A DNA stretch of 64,000 bases from Arthrospira sp. PCC 9108 (GCA_016745315.1 CP066886.1:6324501-6388500), one strand, 5' to 3'. Counted from the stretch's first letter, positions 8,883 to 18,502 are shown. The notes: generated by a model not told the origin, from the letters alone. Translations and numbers: made by a program.

Positions 8883-10581
8883 ATGGTGAGCCGTGCCGCT
8901 TTCACCAACTCTACTCTGATGTTTACTTTCTCAATGGCTTTGACCATGAATATACATAAATTAACCCAAGACCTCCCTCGTCGAATAGTCCTCAGTTACG
9001 CTGTTATTGGCGCGGTCTGGATACTGATTTCTGATCAGGCTATAGAAATTTTTATTGGTAATTATAGCCAGTTCACTTATCTGGCTACATTAAAAGGATT
9101 AATATTTCTGGTGATTACTGGCTGGCTTTTATCGAAAGTCCTCAAAAATTATGAGCGATCGCTCCTAGAAATGAGCCATAAAAACGCATCCACAAGAACC
9201 ATACAATACCTGATTATTTTAAACAAAATTAATGAATACATAACCCTGCAAAAACAACTGAAAAATGCCATGCAATATGACTCCCTAACTAAACTACCCT
9301 TGCGTTCTATATTGTTGGAAAAGTTAGAGTATTTATTTAAGGCATCTGATATACATCATCAATTTGCAGTTATTCACCTAGATGTTGTTCACTTTAAATC
9401 TATTAAATATACCCTAGGATATGAATTTTCAGAACAGCTATTGATCGCTATTACTAACCGCCTGACTACCTATCTTCCTGATGCTGTCATGATTGCTAGA
9501 GTCGGTATGGCTGATGAGTTTATAATTCTCTTGGAACAAATGGGAGACTTGGCATCAGCTCATAAAATTCTCAATTATATTAGTAATCTGTTTATCCAAC
9601 CATTTCATTTAGAAGAACACGAAATATTTAAACAGGTCAAAATGGGCTTGGCTTTTAGTTATGACTGTGGTGGTAATCCCGAACAACTCCTACAAGCCGC
9701 AGAATTAGCTGTGCATCAATGTCGCCGTTCTCCCAATACTGGTTATACCATATTTAATCCCGAATTTAAAGCCTATGCTAGTCGTCAGCTAGAGTTAGAT
9801 AATCAAATGAGACGAGACTTTAATGACCGTAAGTTTCAGCTTTATTATCAACCCATTTTCAGTGCTGATACCTTGGAAATAGTCGGGTTTGAATCCCTGA
9901 TTAGGTGGTATCATAACTCTCAGCTTATTTCTAACTTAGAATTTATCCCTTTGGCGGAAGAAACCGGCTTTATCATTCCTTTGGGAATGTGGGTATTTGG
10001 TCAGGCTTGCTGGCAATTTCAACAGTGGCGATCGCAATTTCCCCAGGTCGAATCCATGTTTGTTAACATTAATGTTTCCGTCGTACAACTCATGCAGCCT
10101 AATTTATTAAGCCAAATTGATCATATCTTAGCAGTAACTGAAATTCCCCCCCCAACAAATTCAACTCGAAATTACCGAAACCGCCTTAATGAATAATCCT
10201 GAAGATATTGCCGACATCTTAAAAGACATCAAATCTCGGAAAATTAACCTCTGTATAGATGATTTTGGTACCGGTTATTCATCTTTAAGTTACCTCCAAA
10301 ATTTCCCCTTTGATACCATCAAGGTTGACAAATCATTTATTACTGATATAGAATGGGACCAGAAAAGTGTGGAAATTGTCCGAACTATTGCCTTGATGGC
10401 TAATTCCTTAGATATCAACTTAGTAGCCGAAGGGGTCGAAACTCCAGGTCAACTCAGACAACTACAAAACCTGAAATATCAAACCGTCCAAGGATATCTA
10501 CTCGCTAAACCCATGTCCGTAGACGCTGTTGAAGAATATCTGCAACGCCAACACCATAATTGTTGTTCAGAAGCAGGTTAG
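8883..10581 (+). pseudogene. Membrane GGDEF-EAL protein, frameshifted in a C8 run
   Basis: Two adjacent frames make one protein. The first (8883-10196) has an N-terminal membrane region (two helices, about residues 35-90), a GGDEF-like domain and the first half of an EAL domain. The second (from about 10154) supplies the rest: ITETALMNN, DDFGTGYSSLSYL, KVDKSF, VAEGVET, QGYLLAKPM. The frame changes at C8 (10146-10153); one C fewer restores it. GGDEF is degenerate (MADEF), so cyclase activity is unlikely. In the EAL domain the motif reads ESL, but the metal-binding Glu, Asn, Asp and Lys positions look kept, so c-di-GMP phosphodiesterase activity is possible if the frame is intact. May be a sequencing artefact. 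Confidence 0.8.
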
Positions 10582-10614
10582 AAGTTCTCCCCTCACCAAC
10601 CATCAAAAACTATG

Positions 10615-10620
10615 TATAAT
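10615..10620 (+). promoter_or_regulatory. Possible -10 box (TATAAT) upstream of the DUF427 gene
   Basis: A perfect TATAAT lies 35 bp before the ATG at 10656. No good -35 hexamer is visible, so this is only a candidate. Confidence 0.3.
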
Positions 10621-10655
10621 TAAGCCATGACAAAACTTGAGTTTAGGAAAGATTT

Positions 10656-10940
10656 ATGGCCAAAGCAATTTGGAATGGGGTCGTTATTGCCGAAAGCGAT
10701 AATTGTGAAGTAGTCGAAGGTAATCAATATTTCCCCCCGGACTCCATTAAACAAGAATACTTCCGAAATAGCGACACCCACACCACCTGTGGCTGGAAAG
10801 GGGTTGCTAGTTACTATACCCTAGAGGTGGAAGGCGAACTTAACAAAGATGCTGCTTGGTACTATCCTAGCCCATTACCAGCAGCCAAAAATATTGAAGG
10901 TTATATTGCCTTCTGGAGAGGTGTAAAAGTCGAGGTCTAA
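10656..10940 (+). CDS. DUF427 domain protein
   Basis: 94 aa, the usual length of a single DUF427 domain (small beta-rich protein). The family signature is clear: AIWNGVVIAESD at the N-terminus, YFPPDSI, then CGWKGVASYYTLEV and AWYYPSPLPAA, ending with an IAFWRGVKVEV segment. The function of the family is not established. It overlaps the convergent HxlR regulator gene by 4 bp, and such pairs (HxlR plus a small enzyme-like protein) are common, so the two may be functionally linked. Confidence 0.9.
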   Translation: MAKAIWNGVVIAESDNCEVVEGNQYFPPDSIKQEYFRNSDTHTTCGWKGVASYYTLEVEGELNKDAAWYYPSPLPAAKNIEGYIAFWRGVKVEV

Positions 10941-11332
10941 CTATCTCCGACTACCTGTTCATCAGATAACCAAGCCTCTCCCGCCTGTTGTAGGGCATCA
11001 ATGACCGGCTTTATATTTCGTCCCCTAGGTGTTAGAGAATATTCTACCCTAGGGGGTATTTCTGGATAAACCTTCCTTTCTATCATACCATACTTTTCTA
11101 ATTCCCTCAACCGAATTGTCAGGGTTTTCGTACTAATCGGAAGTGCTTCCTGTAGTTCATGAGTGCGGCGGTTATCTATCAAAAGTTCCCGCAAAATTAA
11201 AAAAGACCACTTACTACTAATTCTATCCAATATATATTCTATAGGACAAGGCTGTTCGGTCTCAGTAGAGTTTTCCGAACCCCTTGACATTGGGCCTGCT
11301 TGGGGGGTTTCGCAATGTTTTGTAACTTTCAT
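10937..11332 (-). CDS. HxlR-family winged-helix transcriptional regulator
   Basis: 131 aa, with the HxlR domain at about 28-120: CPIEYILDRISSKWSFLILR, ELLIDNRRTHEL, ISTKTLTIRLRELEKYGMI (recognition helix and wing), and VEYSLTPRGR. The conserved N-terminal Cys (CPIEY), used in redox or electrophile sensing in some HxlR proteins, is present. The family binds as a dimer, usually next to its own promoter. It is divergent from ppsA across a 407-bp region that holds an inverted repeat, and its 3' end overlaps DUF427. The inducer is unknown. Confidence 0.92.
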   Translation of the reverse strand: MKVTKHCETPQAGPMSRGSENSTETEQPCPIEYILDRISSKWSFLILRELLIDNRRTHELQEALPISTKTLTIRLRELEKYGMIERKVYPEIPPRVEYSLTPRGRNIKPVIDALQQAGEAWLSDEQVVGDS

Positions 11333-11739
11333 TTTAACAAATTTTAAGATTTACTTTAGTGGTTCCAAACCGCCACAGCAGCTTTAAACTTTTTTAATAA
11401 CCGGCTGTAACTCCACTATAGCATTAATTTGGTACTTTAGGTAACTAAGGTAAGTTTAGTAACCTATATTGTAATTTTTATAGAAAGTAATACTCTATAA
11501 ACAGAGGGAAAAAAAACCCTCTGTGACGAAAAAAATCTCAGCCTGTAGATCGACAGTCAGACCAAAATTAACTAAGTCTAAATGCTGAGTTTTGGAGCAA
11601 TAAGGTTTCCCATACCTGTTGCCAGATAGTCTGTTTACATGAAAATCAGAGTATCAGTAATACTGACACCTCTGAAAGTGTAAAAAGATGTGGCTGTACT
11701 CTCTACCAGACTGTTATTCAAGTTTGGAGGAATTTCATA
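11333..11739. promoter_or_regulatory. Divergent regulatory region between the HxlR gene and ppsA
   Basis: 407 bp of AT-rich DNA without a gene. It holds an inverted repeat at 11440-11464 and a perfect 8-bp hairpin at 11501-11524 (ACAGAGGG, A8 loop, CCCTCTGT). The rest must contain the ppsA promoter and a leader, but no consensus -35/-10 pair stands out. The ppsA ribosome site is GGAGG at 11726-11730, 9 bp before the ATG. Confidence 0.5.
11440..11464. promoter_or_regulatory. Candidate HxlR operator (inverted repeat)
   Basis: GGTAACTAA (11440-11448) faces TTTAGTAACC (11455-11464), an imperfect dyad with a 6-bp centre, 108 bp upstream of the HxlR start codon. HxlR regulators bind such short dyads near their own genes. 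The link to this regulator is inference from position and shape. Confidence 0.3.
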
Positions 11740-14250
11740 ATGGTTGAAAATAAAGAAAAAGCATTCGTACTGTGGTTTGAGGAAGTAGGAATTGCCGATG
11801 TTCCATTAGTAGGTGGAAAAAACGCATCCCTAGGGGAGATGATTCAACAGCTAAACTCGAAAGGGGTTAGCGTTCCCACGGGATTTGCTACCACAGCCTA
11901 CGCTTATCGCTACTTTGTGGAAAAAGCGGGCTTAGAAGTCAAACTACGCGAACTGTTCTCGGATCTAGATGTGGAAGATATGCCGAACCTGCGGCAGCGG
12001 GGTAAGCAGGCTCGCGCTTTGATCCTAGATACTCCCTTCCCTCCAGAACTTGAAGAAGAAATTGTTAAGTATTACAGGAAACTGTGTGAACGTTACGCGA
12101 CTTCAGCAGAATTCTGTGAGAAGTTCGATTCAGATTATAAAGAAGAATGCAAACGCTATGCCAGTGATGTTGACGTAGCGGTGCGGTCTAGTGCTACAGC
12201 AGAAGATTTACCTGATGCGAGTTTTGCAGGTCAGCAAGAAACATACTTGAATGTTTATGGGGAAGATACGGTTTTAAAATCTTGCCATAAGTGTTTTGCT
12301 TCCATCTTTACAGATCGGGCGATTTCCTACCGGACAATTAAAGGCTTTGATCACTTCGATGTTGCCTTGTCGGTGGGTGTACAAAGAATGGTTAGGTCTG
12401 ACCTAGCCTCTTCGGGTGTCATGTTCTCCATTGACACAGAAACAGGCTTTAAGAATGCTGCCCTAGTGACGGCTGCCTATGGTTTAGGGGAAAACGTGGT
12501 ACAAGGTGCAGTTAACCCTGATGAATACTTTGTATTCAAGCCTACTCTGAAACAAGGATTCCGTCCTATCCTAGAGAAACGCTTGGGAACAAAAGAACTC
12601 AAGATGGTTTACGACATTGGTGGCACGAAACTCACCAAAAACGTAAGCGTCCCAGTTTCCGAACGCGAGAAGTTCTGTATTACAGATGATGAAATCCTGA
12701 AGCTGGCTGAATGGGCGGTTATCATCGAAAATCACTACTCAACAGTTCGTGGGTGCTATACACCTATGGATATTGAGTGGGCGAAAGATGGTATCACAGG
12801 TGAACTGTTCATCGTCCAGGCACGTCCAGAAACGGTACAATCCCAAAAATCCGGCAGCATCCTGCGGTCTTACAAACTCAATGGCACCAGCAACGTGCTG
12901 TCTCGCGGTCGTGCAGTTGGTGAAATGATCGGTCAGGGTAAAGCACGGGTGATTATGGATGTTCACCGGATTGATGATTTTCAACCGGGAGAAGTGTTAG
13001 TTACCAACAAGACTGACCCTGACTGGGAACCGATTATGAAGCGTTCCAGTGCTATTGTTACTAACGCTGGCGGTCGGACTTGTCACGCGGCGATTATTGC
13101 TCGTGAAATGGGTATTCCGGCGATCGTTGGTTGCGGAGATGCTACCCAAGCGGTCAAGACCGGACAAGAAATTACGGTTTCCTGTTCGGAAGGGGAAGAA
13201 GGACGGGTGTATGAAGGGTTAGTACCTTTTGATGTGAACGAAACCGTTCTGGACAACTTACCCAAGACCCGCACTAAAATTCTGATGAATGTGGGGAACC
13301 CCGAAGAGGCCTTCGGTTTGGCATCTATTCCCTGCGATGGTGTAGGTTTGGCTCGTCTTGAGTTTATTATCGCTAATCATATTAAGGCTCACCCCTTGGC
13401 GCTACTCAAGTATGACCAACTCGAAGATGAATCAGTTAAGCGGGAAATTGGCGAACTGACCAAACTCTATGACCACAAGCCGGACTTCTTTGTTGATAAA
13501 CTGGCTCATGGTATTGGCACGATCGCAGCGGCTTTCTATCCGAACCCAGTGATTGTGCGGATGTCGGACTTCAAGAGTAACGAATACGCGAACCTGTTAG
13601 GTGGTCGTCAGTTTGAACCGAAAGAAGAAAACCCGATGATCGGCTGGCGGGGTGCATCCCGTTACTACGACCCCAACTACCGGGAAGCCTACGGTCTGGA
13701 ATGTGTGGCTCTGAAACGGGTGCGCGACGAAATGGGTCTGACGAATGTGGTGCCGATGATTCCCTTCTGTCGGACTCCTGATGAAGGCCGGAAGGTCTTG
13801 GCTGAAATGGAGAAATATGGCCTGAAACGAGGCGAAAACGGTCTCCAGGTTTATGTAATGTGCGAATTGCCGAGTAATGTCATCTTTGCTGATGAGTTCG
13901 CTCAAGTGTTCGATGGCTTCTCCATCGGATCGAATGACTTGACTCAGTTAACTCTAGGCTTAGACCGTGACTCCGCACTGGTGGCTCATATCTTTGACGA
14001 ACGCAACGAAGCGGTACGTCGGATGGTTACGATCGCCATTAAAGCAGCTAAGAAATATAATCGCAAGATTGGTATTTGTGGTCAAGCGCCTAGTGACTAT
14101 CCCGAATTTGCTCGGTTCTTAGTTGAGTTGGGTATTGACTCGATGAGTTTGAACCCCGACTCTGTGATTAAGACCATCCTGGACATTGGCAAGATGGAAG
14201 AGTCTGGCGTTTTGGTTGATGATATCATGGAAGTCGCTCAGGCTAAATAG
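11740..14250 (+). CDS. ppsA: Phosphoenolpyruvate synthase
   Basis: 836 aa. It makes PEP from pyruvate using ATP (giving AMP and phosphate), for gluconeogenesis. An N-terminal PPDK ATP-binding domain (GGKNASLGEMI at about 24; VAVRSSATAEDLPDASFAGQ at about 145) comes first. The phosphohistidine swivel domain follows, with active His in GGRTCHAAIIAREMG at about 445. The C-terminal PEP/pyruvate barrel has GVGLARLEF, a CELPSNV segment and FSIGSNDLTQLTLGLDRD near the end. All three domains are full length. It has a strong ribosome site and a clear terminator, so it is probably transcribed alone, with control from the long upstream region shared with the HxlR gene. Confidence 0.96.
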   Translation: MVENKEKAFVLWFEEVGIADVPLVGGKNASLGEMIQQLNSKGVSVPTGFATTAYAYRYFVEKAGLEVKLRELFSDLDVEDMPNLRQRGKQARALILDTPFPPELEEEIVKYYRKLCERYATSAEFCEKFDSDYKEECKRYASDVDVAVRSSATAEDLPDASFAGQQETYLNVYGEDTVLKSCHKCFASIFTDRAISYRTIKGFDHFDVALSVGVQRMVRSDLASSGVMFSIDTETGFKNAALVTAAYGLGENVVQGAVNPDEYFVFKPTLKQGFRPILEKRLGTKELKMVYDIGGTKLTKNVSVPVSEREKFCITDDEILKLAEWAVIIENHYSTVRGCYTPMDIEWAKDGITGELFIVQARPETVQSQKSGSILRSYKLNGTSNVLSRGRAVGEMIGQGKARVIMDVHRIDDFQPGEVLVTNKTDPDWEPIMKRSSAIVTNAGGRTCHAAIIAREMGIPAIVGCGDATQAVKTGQEITVSCSEGEEGRVYEGLVPFDVNETVLDNLPKTRTKILMNVGNPEEAFGLASIPCDGVGLARLEFIIANHIKAHPLALLKYDQLEDESVKREIGELTKLYDHKPDFFVDKLAHGIGTIAAAFYPNPVIVRMSDFKSNEYANLLGGRQFEPKEENPMIGWRGASRYYDPNYREAYGLECVALKRVRDEMGLTNVVPMIPFCRTPDEGRKVLAEMEKYGLKRGENGLQVYVMCELPSNVIFADEFAQVFDGFSIGSNDLTQLTLGLDRDSALVAHIFDERNEAVRRMVTIAIKAAKKYNRKIGICGQAPSDYPEFARFLVELGIDSMSLNPDSVIKTILDIGKMEESGVLVDDIMEVAQAK

Positions 14251-14293
14251 AGTTCCGTTTAGGATACTAAGTAACTTCTGAGTTCTAATTGAA

Positions 14294-14327
14294 AACTGCT
14301 CTGGTGAAAGCCGGGGCAGTTTTTTTC
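14294..14327 (+). terminator. Rho-independent terminator after ppsA
   Basis: AACTGCTCTGG (14294-14304) pairs with CCGGGGCAGTT (14311-14321), with two G-T wobbles, around a TGAAAG loop. The stem is followed at once by a run of T. It lies 43 bp after the ppsA stop. Confidence 0.9.
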
Positions 14328-14413
14328 GTCCATAGGTTGACAAATAATTATAAACCGTGATACAATATTGGGGGTATTTTTAGCTGAATTTAAGCGAGAT
14401 TTGACCCAGATTG

Positions 14414-14533
14414 GTGAGAGAAAAATTAAACGCAGGTAAAGGAGTTAAATCACTCCTAGGGGTGATGTTAAGGCTGTTTGTGGTGATCGGTTTAGCGATC
14501 GCCTGGATTTTACTAACAGCGACCCCTGCTTGA
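14414..14533 (+). CDS. Possible 39-aa single-span membrane peptide
   Basis: A short frame with a GTG start, a basic N-terminus (VREKLNAGKGVKSLLG) and one hydrophobic helix (LRLFVVIGLAIAWILL). There is no clear ribosome site, and part of the helix is encoded by a HIP1 octamer (GCGATCGC). Small single-span proteins are common in cyanobacterial membrane complexes, but this one matches none I recognise. Chance is a real alternative. Confidence 0.3.
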   Translation: MREKLNAGKGVKSLLGVMLRLFVVIGLAIAWILLTATPA

Positions 14534-14566
14534 TGTACGGACAAGTCAACCTTAGCCAAAAAGATT

Positions 14567-14803
14567 ATGCACTTGAACTGGGAACACATAATTCCACAAG
14601 CGCCGCCACCCCCAGGGGAAATCATCGAAGCATTAGAAGCTACCACGACCACCCGAGAATTTTATCAAGAAGTCGAATATCGTGAGGACTTCGATCGCTA
14701 TTGCCAGTGGTATTATGAAACAGCCGATCGCCACCGTCAAGAGATGCAGAAAATGCTAGGTGATTTTAACCTGCTGGGGTGGTTTTGGCGGGGTCGCCAC
14801 TAA
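14567..14803 (+). CDS. Hypothetical protein, 78 aa
   Basis: A small, charged, mostly helical protein with an N-terminal Pro run (APPPPGEI) and a Tyr/Arg-rich middle (FYQEVEYREDFDRYCQWYY). It ends in a hydrophobic Trp-rich tail (LLGWFWRG). No catalytic motif is visible, and I do not recognise the function. The codon usage and HIP1-derived GATCG sites fit a native gene. It is convergent with ftrV and follows the possible 39-aa membrane peptide by 33 bp, so the two may be co-transcribed. Confidence 0.6.
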   Translation: MHLNWEHIIPQAPPPPGEIIEALEATTTTREFYQEVEYREDFDRYCQWYYETADRHRQEMQKMLGDFNLLGWFWRGRH

Positions 14804-14876
14804 AGCCGCCGGGGTGAGGGACCCAAGAAACGGTGAACTGATGTCTCTTTGTCCCCAATAATTCCCCAGATGGTTT

Positions 14877-15107
14877 CTAACTGTCCTCAATCACTTCTAA
14901 CTCCTCCTCTCGGAAGTGAACCTTAAACTTGGGGTTAAACTGTACTATAACAGGCAGATTAGGGGTAATAGTTCTACCATTCCAGTCTGTTAGGATGGAT
15001 ACAATTTCCCCCTCCAATCCCTTAGCATCAGAAGGTTGATTGCGGTGTTCGGGATTGACATAGATAATCACTGACTCTTTGACGCGAACACGATCGCCGA
15101 CTTTCAT
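14877..15107 (-). CDS. ftrV: Ferredoxin-thioredoxin reductase, variable subunit
   Basis: 76 aa from the ATG at 15107: MKVGDRVRVKESV, NPEHRNQP, GLEGEIVSI, NLPVIVQF, FREEELEVIE. This SH3-like barrel subunit pairs with the Fe-S/disulfide catalytic subunit FtrC, and passes electrons from photosystem-I-reduced ferredoxin to thioredoxin to switch enzymes on in light. A longer reading frame runs upstream to 15182, but the added residues are not part of the family and the internal Met is the conventional start. FtrC is not in the window. It is a good marker that the organism is an oxygenic phototroph. Confidence 0.92.
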   Translation of the reverse strand: MKVGDRVRVKESVIIYVNPEHRNQPSDAKGLEGEIVSILTDWNGRTITPNLPVIVQFNPKFKVHFREEELEVIEDS

Positions 15108-15445
15108 AAATTCCCACTCATGTATTTCGGTAAAAATGCCTACAGAAGTGGCTGCGATAGTTGTGCTACCACCCAGCGACACTCACTAGAACAGACAGTT
15201 TTTTATCTTGACATGAAATAGGCAAATATCAAACTCCCGCCTGTGAACATCACAGTTAGCGATCGGCTGAAATCTTGGATAATTGGGGATTTCGGGGAAT
15301 TTTCAGAGATGGTAGTGGGGGGGGTGATCGGACCACTTAGGCAGCTTGACATTTTACCAGAAAAGTGGATCAATCCTCATGGAGATTCTGGGAGCAGATT
15401 TTAAGATACAATTGGGCAGGTGTTTTGTGAAAATTGGGGAAATTC
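15108..15445. other. Intergenic region between divergent ftrV and DUF6464 genes
   Basis: 338 bp separating two divergent genes, so it should hold both promoters. I see no strong -10/-35 pair, hairpin or repeat apart from short G runs near 15317-15325. Confidence 0.4.
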
Positions 15446-15817
15446 ATGGAATCATATTCACTACCAACGGAAGTAATTTTAACCGAGCCGCGTAAGTCCC
15501 TAGGAAATGTCTGCTTTGATTGGACTCCCCAACCTGGCCATTATTTGGTTTTAGAGGGTCAAACCTATGCAGTTTTGGAACGCCGACACCGTTATCATTT
15601 AAAATCAGGTCGTTACCGCCTCAGTAAAATTGCTCTATATGTACAGTCTGCTGAAGAACCCCACGAGAGGAGTTTAGTCAATGGACATTGGGTAATAGGG
15701 GATGCTAGTTGTCGTTTTAATGCGCGATCGGAATTATTTCGCTGTGCGGTAAATCCCCAGGGACCCTGCGATCAATGTCGCTTTTATGAGTCCCTCGAAG
15801 AAACACCCCCCGGATAA
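15446..15817 (+). CDS. DUF6464 family protein
   Basis: 123 aa from the ATG at 15446, which has GGGGA 5 bp upstream. An in-frame TTG at 15434 would add four residues. Features are an N-terminal LPTEVILTEP segment, a beta-rich middle (GHYLVLEGQTYAVLERRHRYH) and a C-terminal Cys cluster (ASCRFNA, FRCAVNP, PCDQCRFY) that could bind a metal or form disulfides. This is a cyanobacteria-restricted family of unknown function. It is convergent with the ABC exporter gene. Confidence 0.75.
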   Translation: MESYSLPTEVILTEPRKSLGNVCFDWTPQPGHYLVLEGQTYAVLERRHRYHLKSGRYRLSKIALYVQSAEEPHERSLVNGHWVIGDASCRFNARSELFRCAVNPQGPCDQCRFYESLEETPPG

Positions 15818-15857
15818 CCACAGCCCAATCAGAAGAAGGGGTGGTTAAAAAGGGAGA

Positions 15858-17822
15858 CTATCGAGCAAATAAATTCATGTCTGCTTCATATTCCTGTGGG
15901 GAGATTAAACGCCATTTTTGGTCTTCCATCAACTCTAAAACCTGGTGATGGTATCGCAGTAAACTCATCCGATGTCCGACACTAACGTAGGTAGTTTTCA
16001 TCTGGTTGAGTTTTTGATAAAGCAACTCCTCATTTTTCATATCAAGGGCGCTAGTGGCTTCATCAAGGATAGCATAGCGAGGTTGAGTGAGCAACAGACG
16101 ACCAAAGGCGAGGCGTTGCTGTTCTCCGAGGGAGAGAATATTAGCCCAATCCAATTCTATATCAAAGCCACCAACGCGATCGCTTAAATCACCCAGATTA
16201 ACGAGTTTCAAAACGGATTCTAATTCGGTGTCGTCGATGCTGATATGGGAGTTAGGATAGAGTAATTGTTCTCGCAAGGTTCCCAGGATCATATAAGGAC
16301 GTTGGGGGAGAAATAACATTTCACTAAGTGGCGGACGGACTAGCACCCCAGTTCCCGATCGCCACAAACCAGCGATCGCCCGTAATAGGGAACTTTTCCC
16401 GACACCACTTTGACCAACAATTAATAAACCCTGACCTGGTGCTAACTCTAGGGATAAATCCCGCACCAATTTTTTCTGATAATTCGGAGTTTCTAAGGTG
16501 AGATTTTTCACCTCCAAAGGAGAGTCAACCTTGAGGTCAATTTGAGGTTGACCAGTGGGGGTGCGATCGCCAACTTCCAAGACTTCCGAGAACCCAGTCA
16601 AACGATTAATACCGGCCGCAAATCTACTCAATGGTTCAATTTGACTAACCACAATCGAAAAAGCGCTTAATACTTGAGAAAAGGCAAAACCCGCCTGGGT
16701 AATATCTCCAAATCTGACCTGTTCAGAAAAATAAAGAGGAGCCATAATCAGAGAGGGTAAAATAATCACAATATAGCGATAGCCAGTCGTGAAATAATCA
16801 ACATTTCGCTGCCACCCAATGAGCAGATTAAAATTGTGAAAGGCTTGGAAAAAGCGTTTTTTGACCTGCTGAGATTCGCGGTCTTCTCCCTGATAGAAGG
16901 CGATAGATTCGGCATTGTCGCGGACATGAACTAAACCATAACGGAAATTTGCCTCTAGTTTAAGCTGATTAAAATTCAGAGTAATTAAGCGGCGACCTAA
17001 TAACACCGTGACCCCTGTACCAAATAGGGCATAAACCAACAGGAACAGCGACAATTGTTTGGAAATAGACCAGAGAATCCCGGTGAAGGAAATTACATCA
17101 ATTACTGCGCCCAAAATAATCAGTAAAAATCGGAGGCTAGTAATCGTAAAAGCTCGAATATCTTCAGAGATACGTTGGTCAGGGTTATCTATATCTTTAT
17201 TGGAGTCTATTTCATAGTAGGAGCGATTGTTAAAATAATTATCCAGAAACCGATTAGTTAACCATTTTCTCCAATAGTTCCCGAGGCGATCGCGGGTGTA
17301 ACCATAGAGAACCACGATGGGAGTACCCACCACAAATACACCAGCATAAACAAACAGAAACCGCCAAAATTCCTCCTCATTTCTCTCGGAGAGAGCGGTC
17401 ATGAAAAAGTTTCCCACATAGCTAATAATGACATTTAAGCCACTAACAGCCAGAGAAATAAATAGCAGGATACTCAAAAAAGCCCAAGGTTTCCAGCGAG
17501 TCAAACACTGACGGCGATAGAAGTAGAATACCATGGCTGGTACAACCAGCATCAAAGCGACTACTATAATATAGGGAGAATTAATCACCCCTTGTATAGT
17601 TTCCAATAAGCCGGGAGCGATGCGATTAAAAAAATCAGGAAACAGCAATTGACTAGCAAAAGTCACCGCTGAGACCAACACAAAAGCCACCCCAAACAAG
17701 AACACCAGCAGCAGAAACATCAGCAACAAAAACACCCTGCCACTACCAGGTCCTAGGGGGTAAAAAAACGGTTGTGCGATGGTGAGAAATCGTCTCCAAA
17801 GTTGACTATCAAATCGATTCAT
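15858..17822 (-). CDS. SbmA/BacA-like ABC transporter, fused permease and ATPase
   Basis: 654 aa. The N-terminal half has about six membrane helices (residues 25-340), including the ABC_membrane_2 pattern around YGYTRDRLGNYWRKWLT and NPDQRISEDIRAF, where the motif DxDNPDQRI is diagnostic. The C-terminal ATPase has Walker A GQSGVGKSS, signature LSLGEQQRLAFGRLLL and Walker B AILDEATSALD. Members of this group move peptides, modified peptides, cobalamin or very-long-chain fatty acids across the inner membrane. The substrate here cannot be told. A fused half-transporter of this type works as a homodimer. It stands alone, with a 320-bp gap upstream. Confidence 0.92.
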   Translation of the reverse strand: MNRFDSQLWRRFLTIAQPFFYPLGPGSGRVFLLLMFLLLVFLFGVAFVLVSAVTFASQLLFPDFFNRIAPGLLETIQGVINSPYIIVVALMLVVPAMVFYFYRRQCLTRWKPWAFLSILLFISLAVSGLNVIISYVGNFFMTALSERNEEEFWRFLFVYAGVFVVGTPIVVLYGYTRDRLGNYWRKWLTNRFLDNYFNNRSYYEIDSNKDIDNPDQRISEDIRAFTITSLRFLLIILGAVIDVISFTGILWSISKQLSLFLLVYALFGTGVTVLLGRRLITLNFNQLKLEANFRYGLVHVRDNAESIAFYQGEDRESQQVKKRFFQAFHNFNLLIGWQRNVDYFTTGYRYIVIILPSLIMAPLYFSEQVRFGDITQAGFAFSQVLSAFSIVVSQIEPLSRFAAGINRLTGFSEVLEVGDRTPTGQPQIDLKVDSPLEVKNLTLETPNYQKKLVRDLSLELAPGQGLLIVGQSGVGKSSLLRAIAGLWRSGTGVLVRPPLSEMLFLPQRPYMILGTLREQLLYPNSHISIDDTELESVLKLVNLGDLSDRVGGFDIELDWANILSLGEQQRLAFGRLLLTQPRYAILDEATSALDMKNEELLYQKLNQMKTTYVSVGHRMSLLRYHHQVLELMEDQKWRLISPQEYEADMNLFAR

Positions 17823-18181
17823 CTGTTAATGCTAGACCAATTATTGAACTTGACAGGGATACACCGGGAGCCATACCCAGATTAAGTAAGAAGGTCAAAG
17901 CACAATCGAGGGAACCGAGGTTTAACCTATAGATGATAATGACCAAAAGTCAATCTACAAGGTTTCTGAGTTGAACGCTAAAAGTTTATAACAAAAACCG
18001 GGAATTGCTCTATAAACACAGACCAATAATTTTACCTAAACTTGCAATAGAGAAAATTAATCCCGCTGGTACTATTATCCTGAATGGTTAGGTTGAGCAA
18101 ATAATCGGAGATCTATTTCCCCCGGTCATTGTAAACTATAAATTGATTGTTCAAAATTGTCGAAGGAGTATTAACCCAATC
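17823..18181. other. Intergenic region between the ABC transporter and ferredoxin genes
   Basis: 359 bp between divergent genes. It is AT-rich with no tRNA, repeat or obvious hairpin. AAGGAG at 18162-18167 upstream of the ferredoxin ATG (18182) is the likely ribosome site. Confidence 0.4.
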
Positions 18182-18502
18182 ATGTCTAACACCTATAGGG
18201 TGGAGATTCACCACGAGGGCCAAATTCATCAGATTGATGTGCCGTCGGATAAGTATATCCTGCAAGTAGCGGAAGAAGCGGGGTTTAGTTTACCAAATTC
18301 CTGCAATGCTGGAGTTTGTACCACCTGTGCTGCTAAAATCCTAGAAGGAGAAGTTGATCAGAGTGAGGGAATGGGGTTGAGTCCAGATCTGCAAGCACAA
18401 GGCTATGTATTGCTGTGTATAGCCCATCCTCGCTCAGATTTGAAGGTGGAAACCGGAAAGGAAGAAGAAGTCTATCAGCGCCAATTTGGTGCAAGTTCAT
18501 AG
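18182..18502 (+). CDS. Plant-type [2Fe-2S] ferredoxin
   Basis: 106 aa from the ATG at 18182. The cluster ligands are CNAGVCTTC (C-x4-C-x2-C) plus the distant Cys in GYVLLCIAHP, the standard four of a photosynthetic-type ferredoxin. The ferredoxin fold begins at TYRVEIHHEG. The C-terminal tail is slightly longer than in the main photosynthetic ferredoxin (petF), so it may serve a special partner. It leads a likely operon with a 64-aa protein (20 bp later), DUF3326 and a CPBP protease, a neighbourhood that suggests a dedicated redox function. Confidence 0.93.
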   Translation: MSNTYRVEIHHEGQIHQIDVPSDKYILQVAEEAGFSLPNSCNAGVCTTCAAKILEGEVDQSEGMGLSPDLQAQGYVLLCIAHPRSDLKVETGKEEEVYQRQFGASS

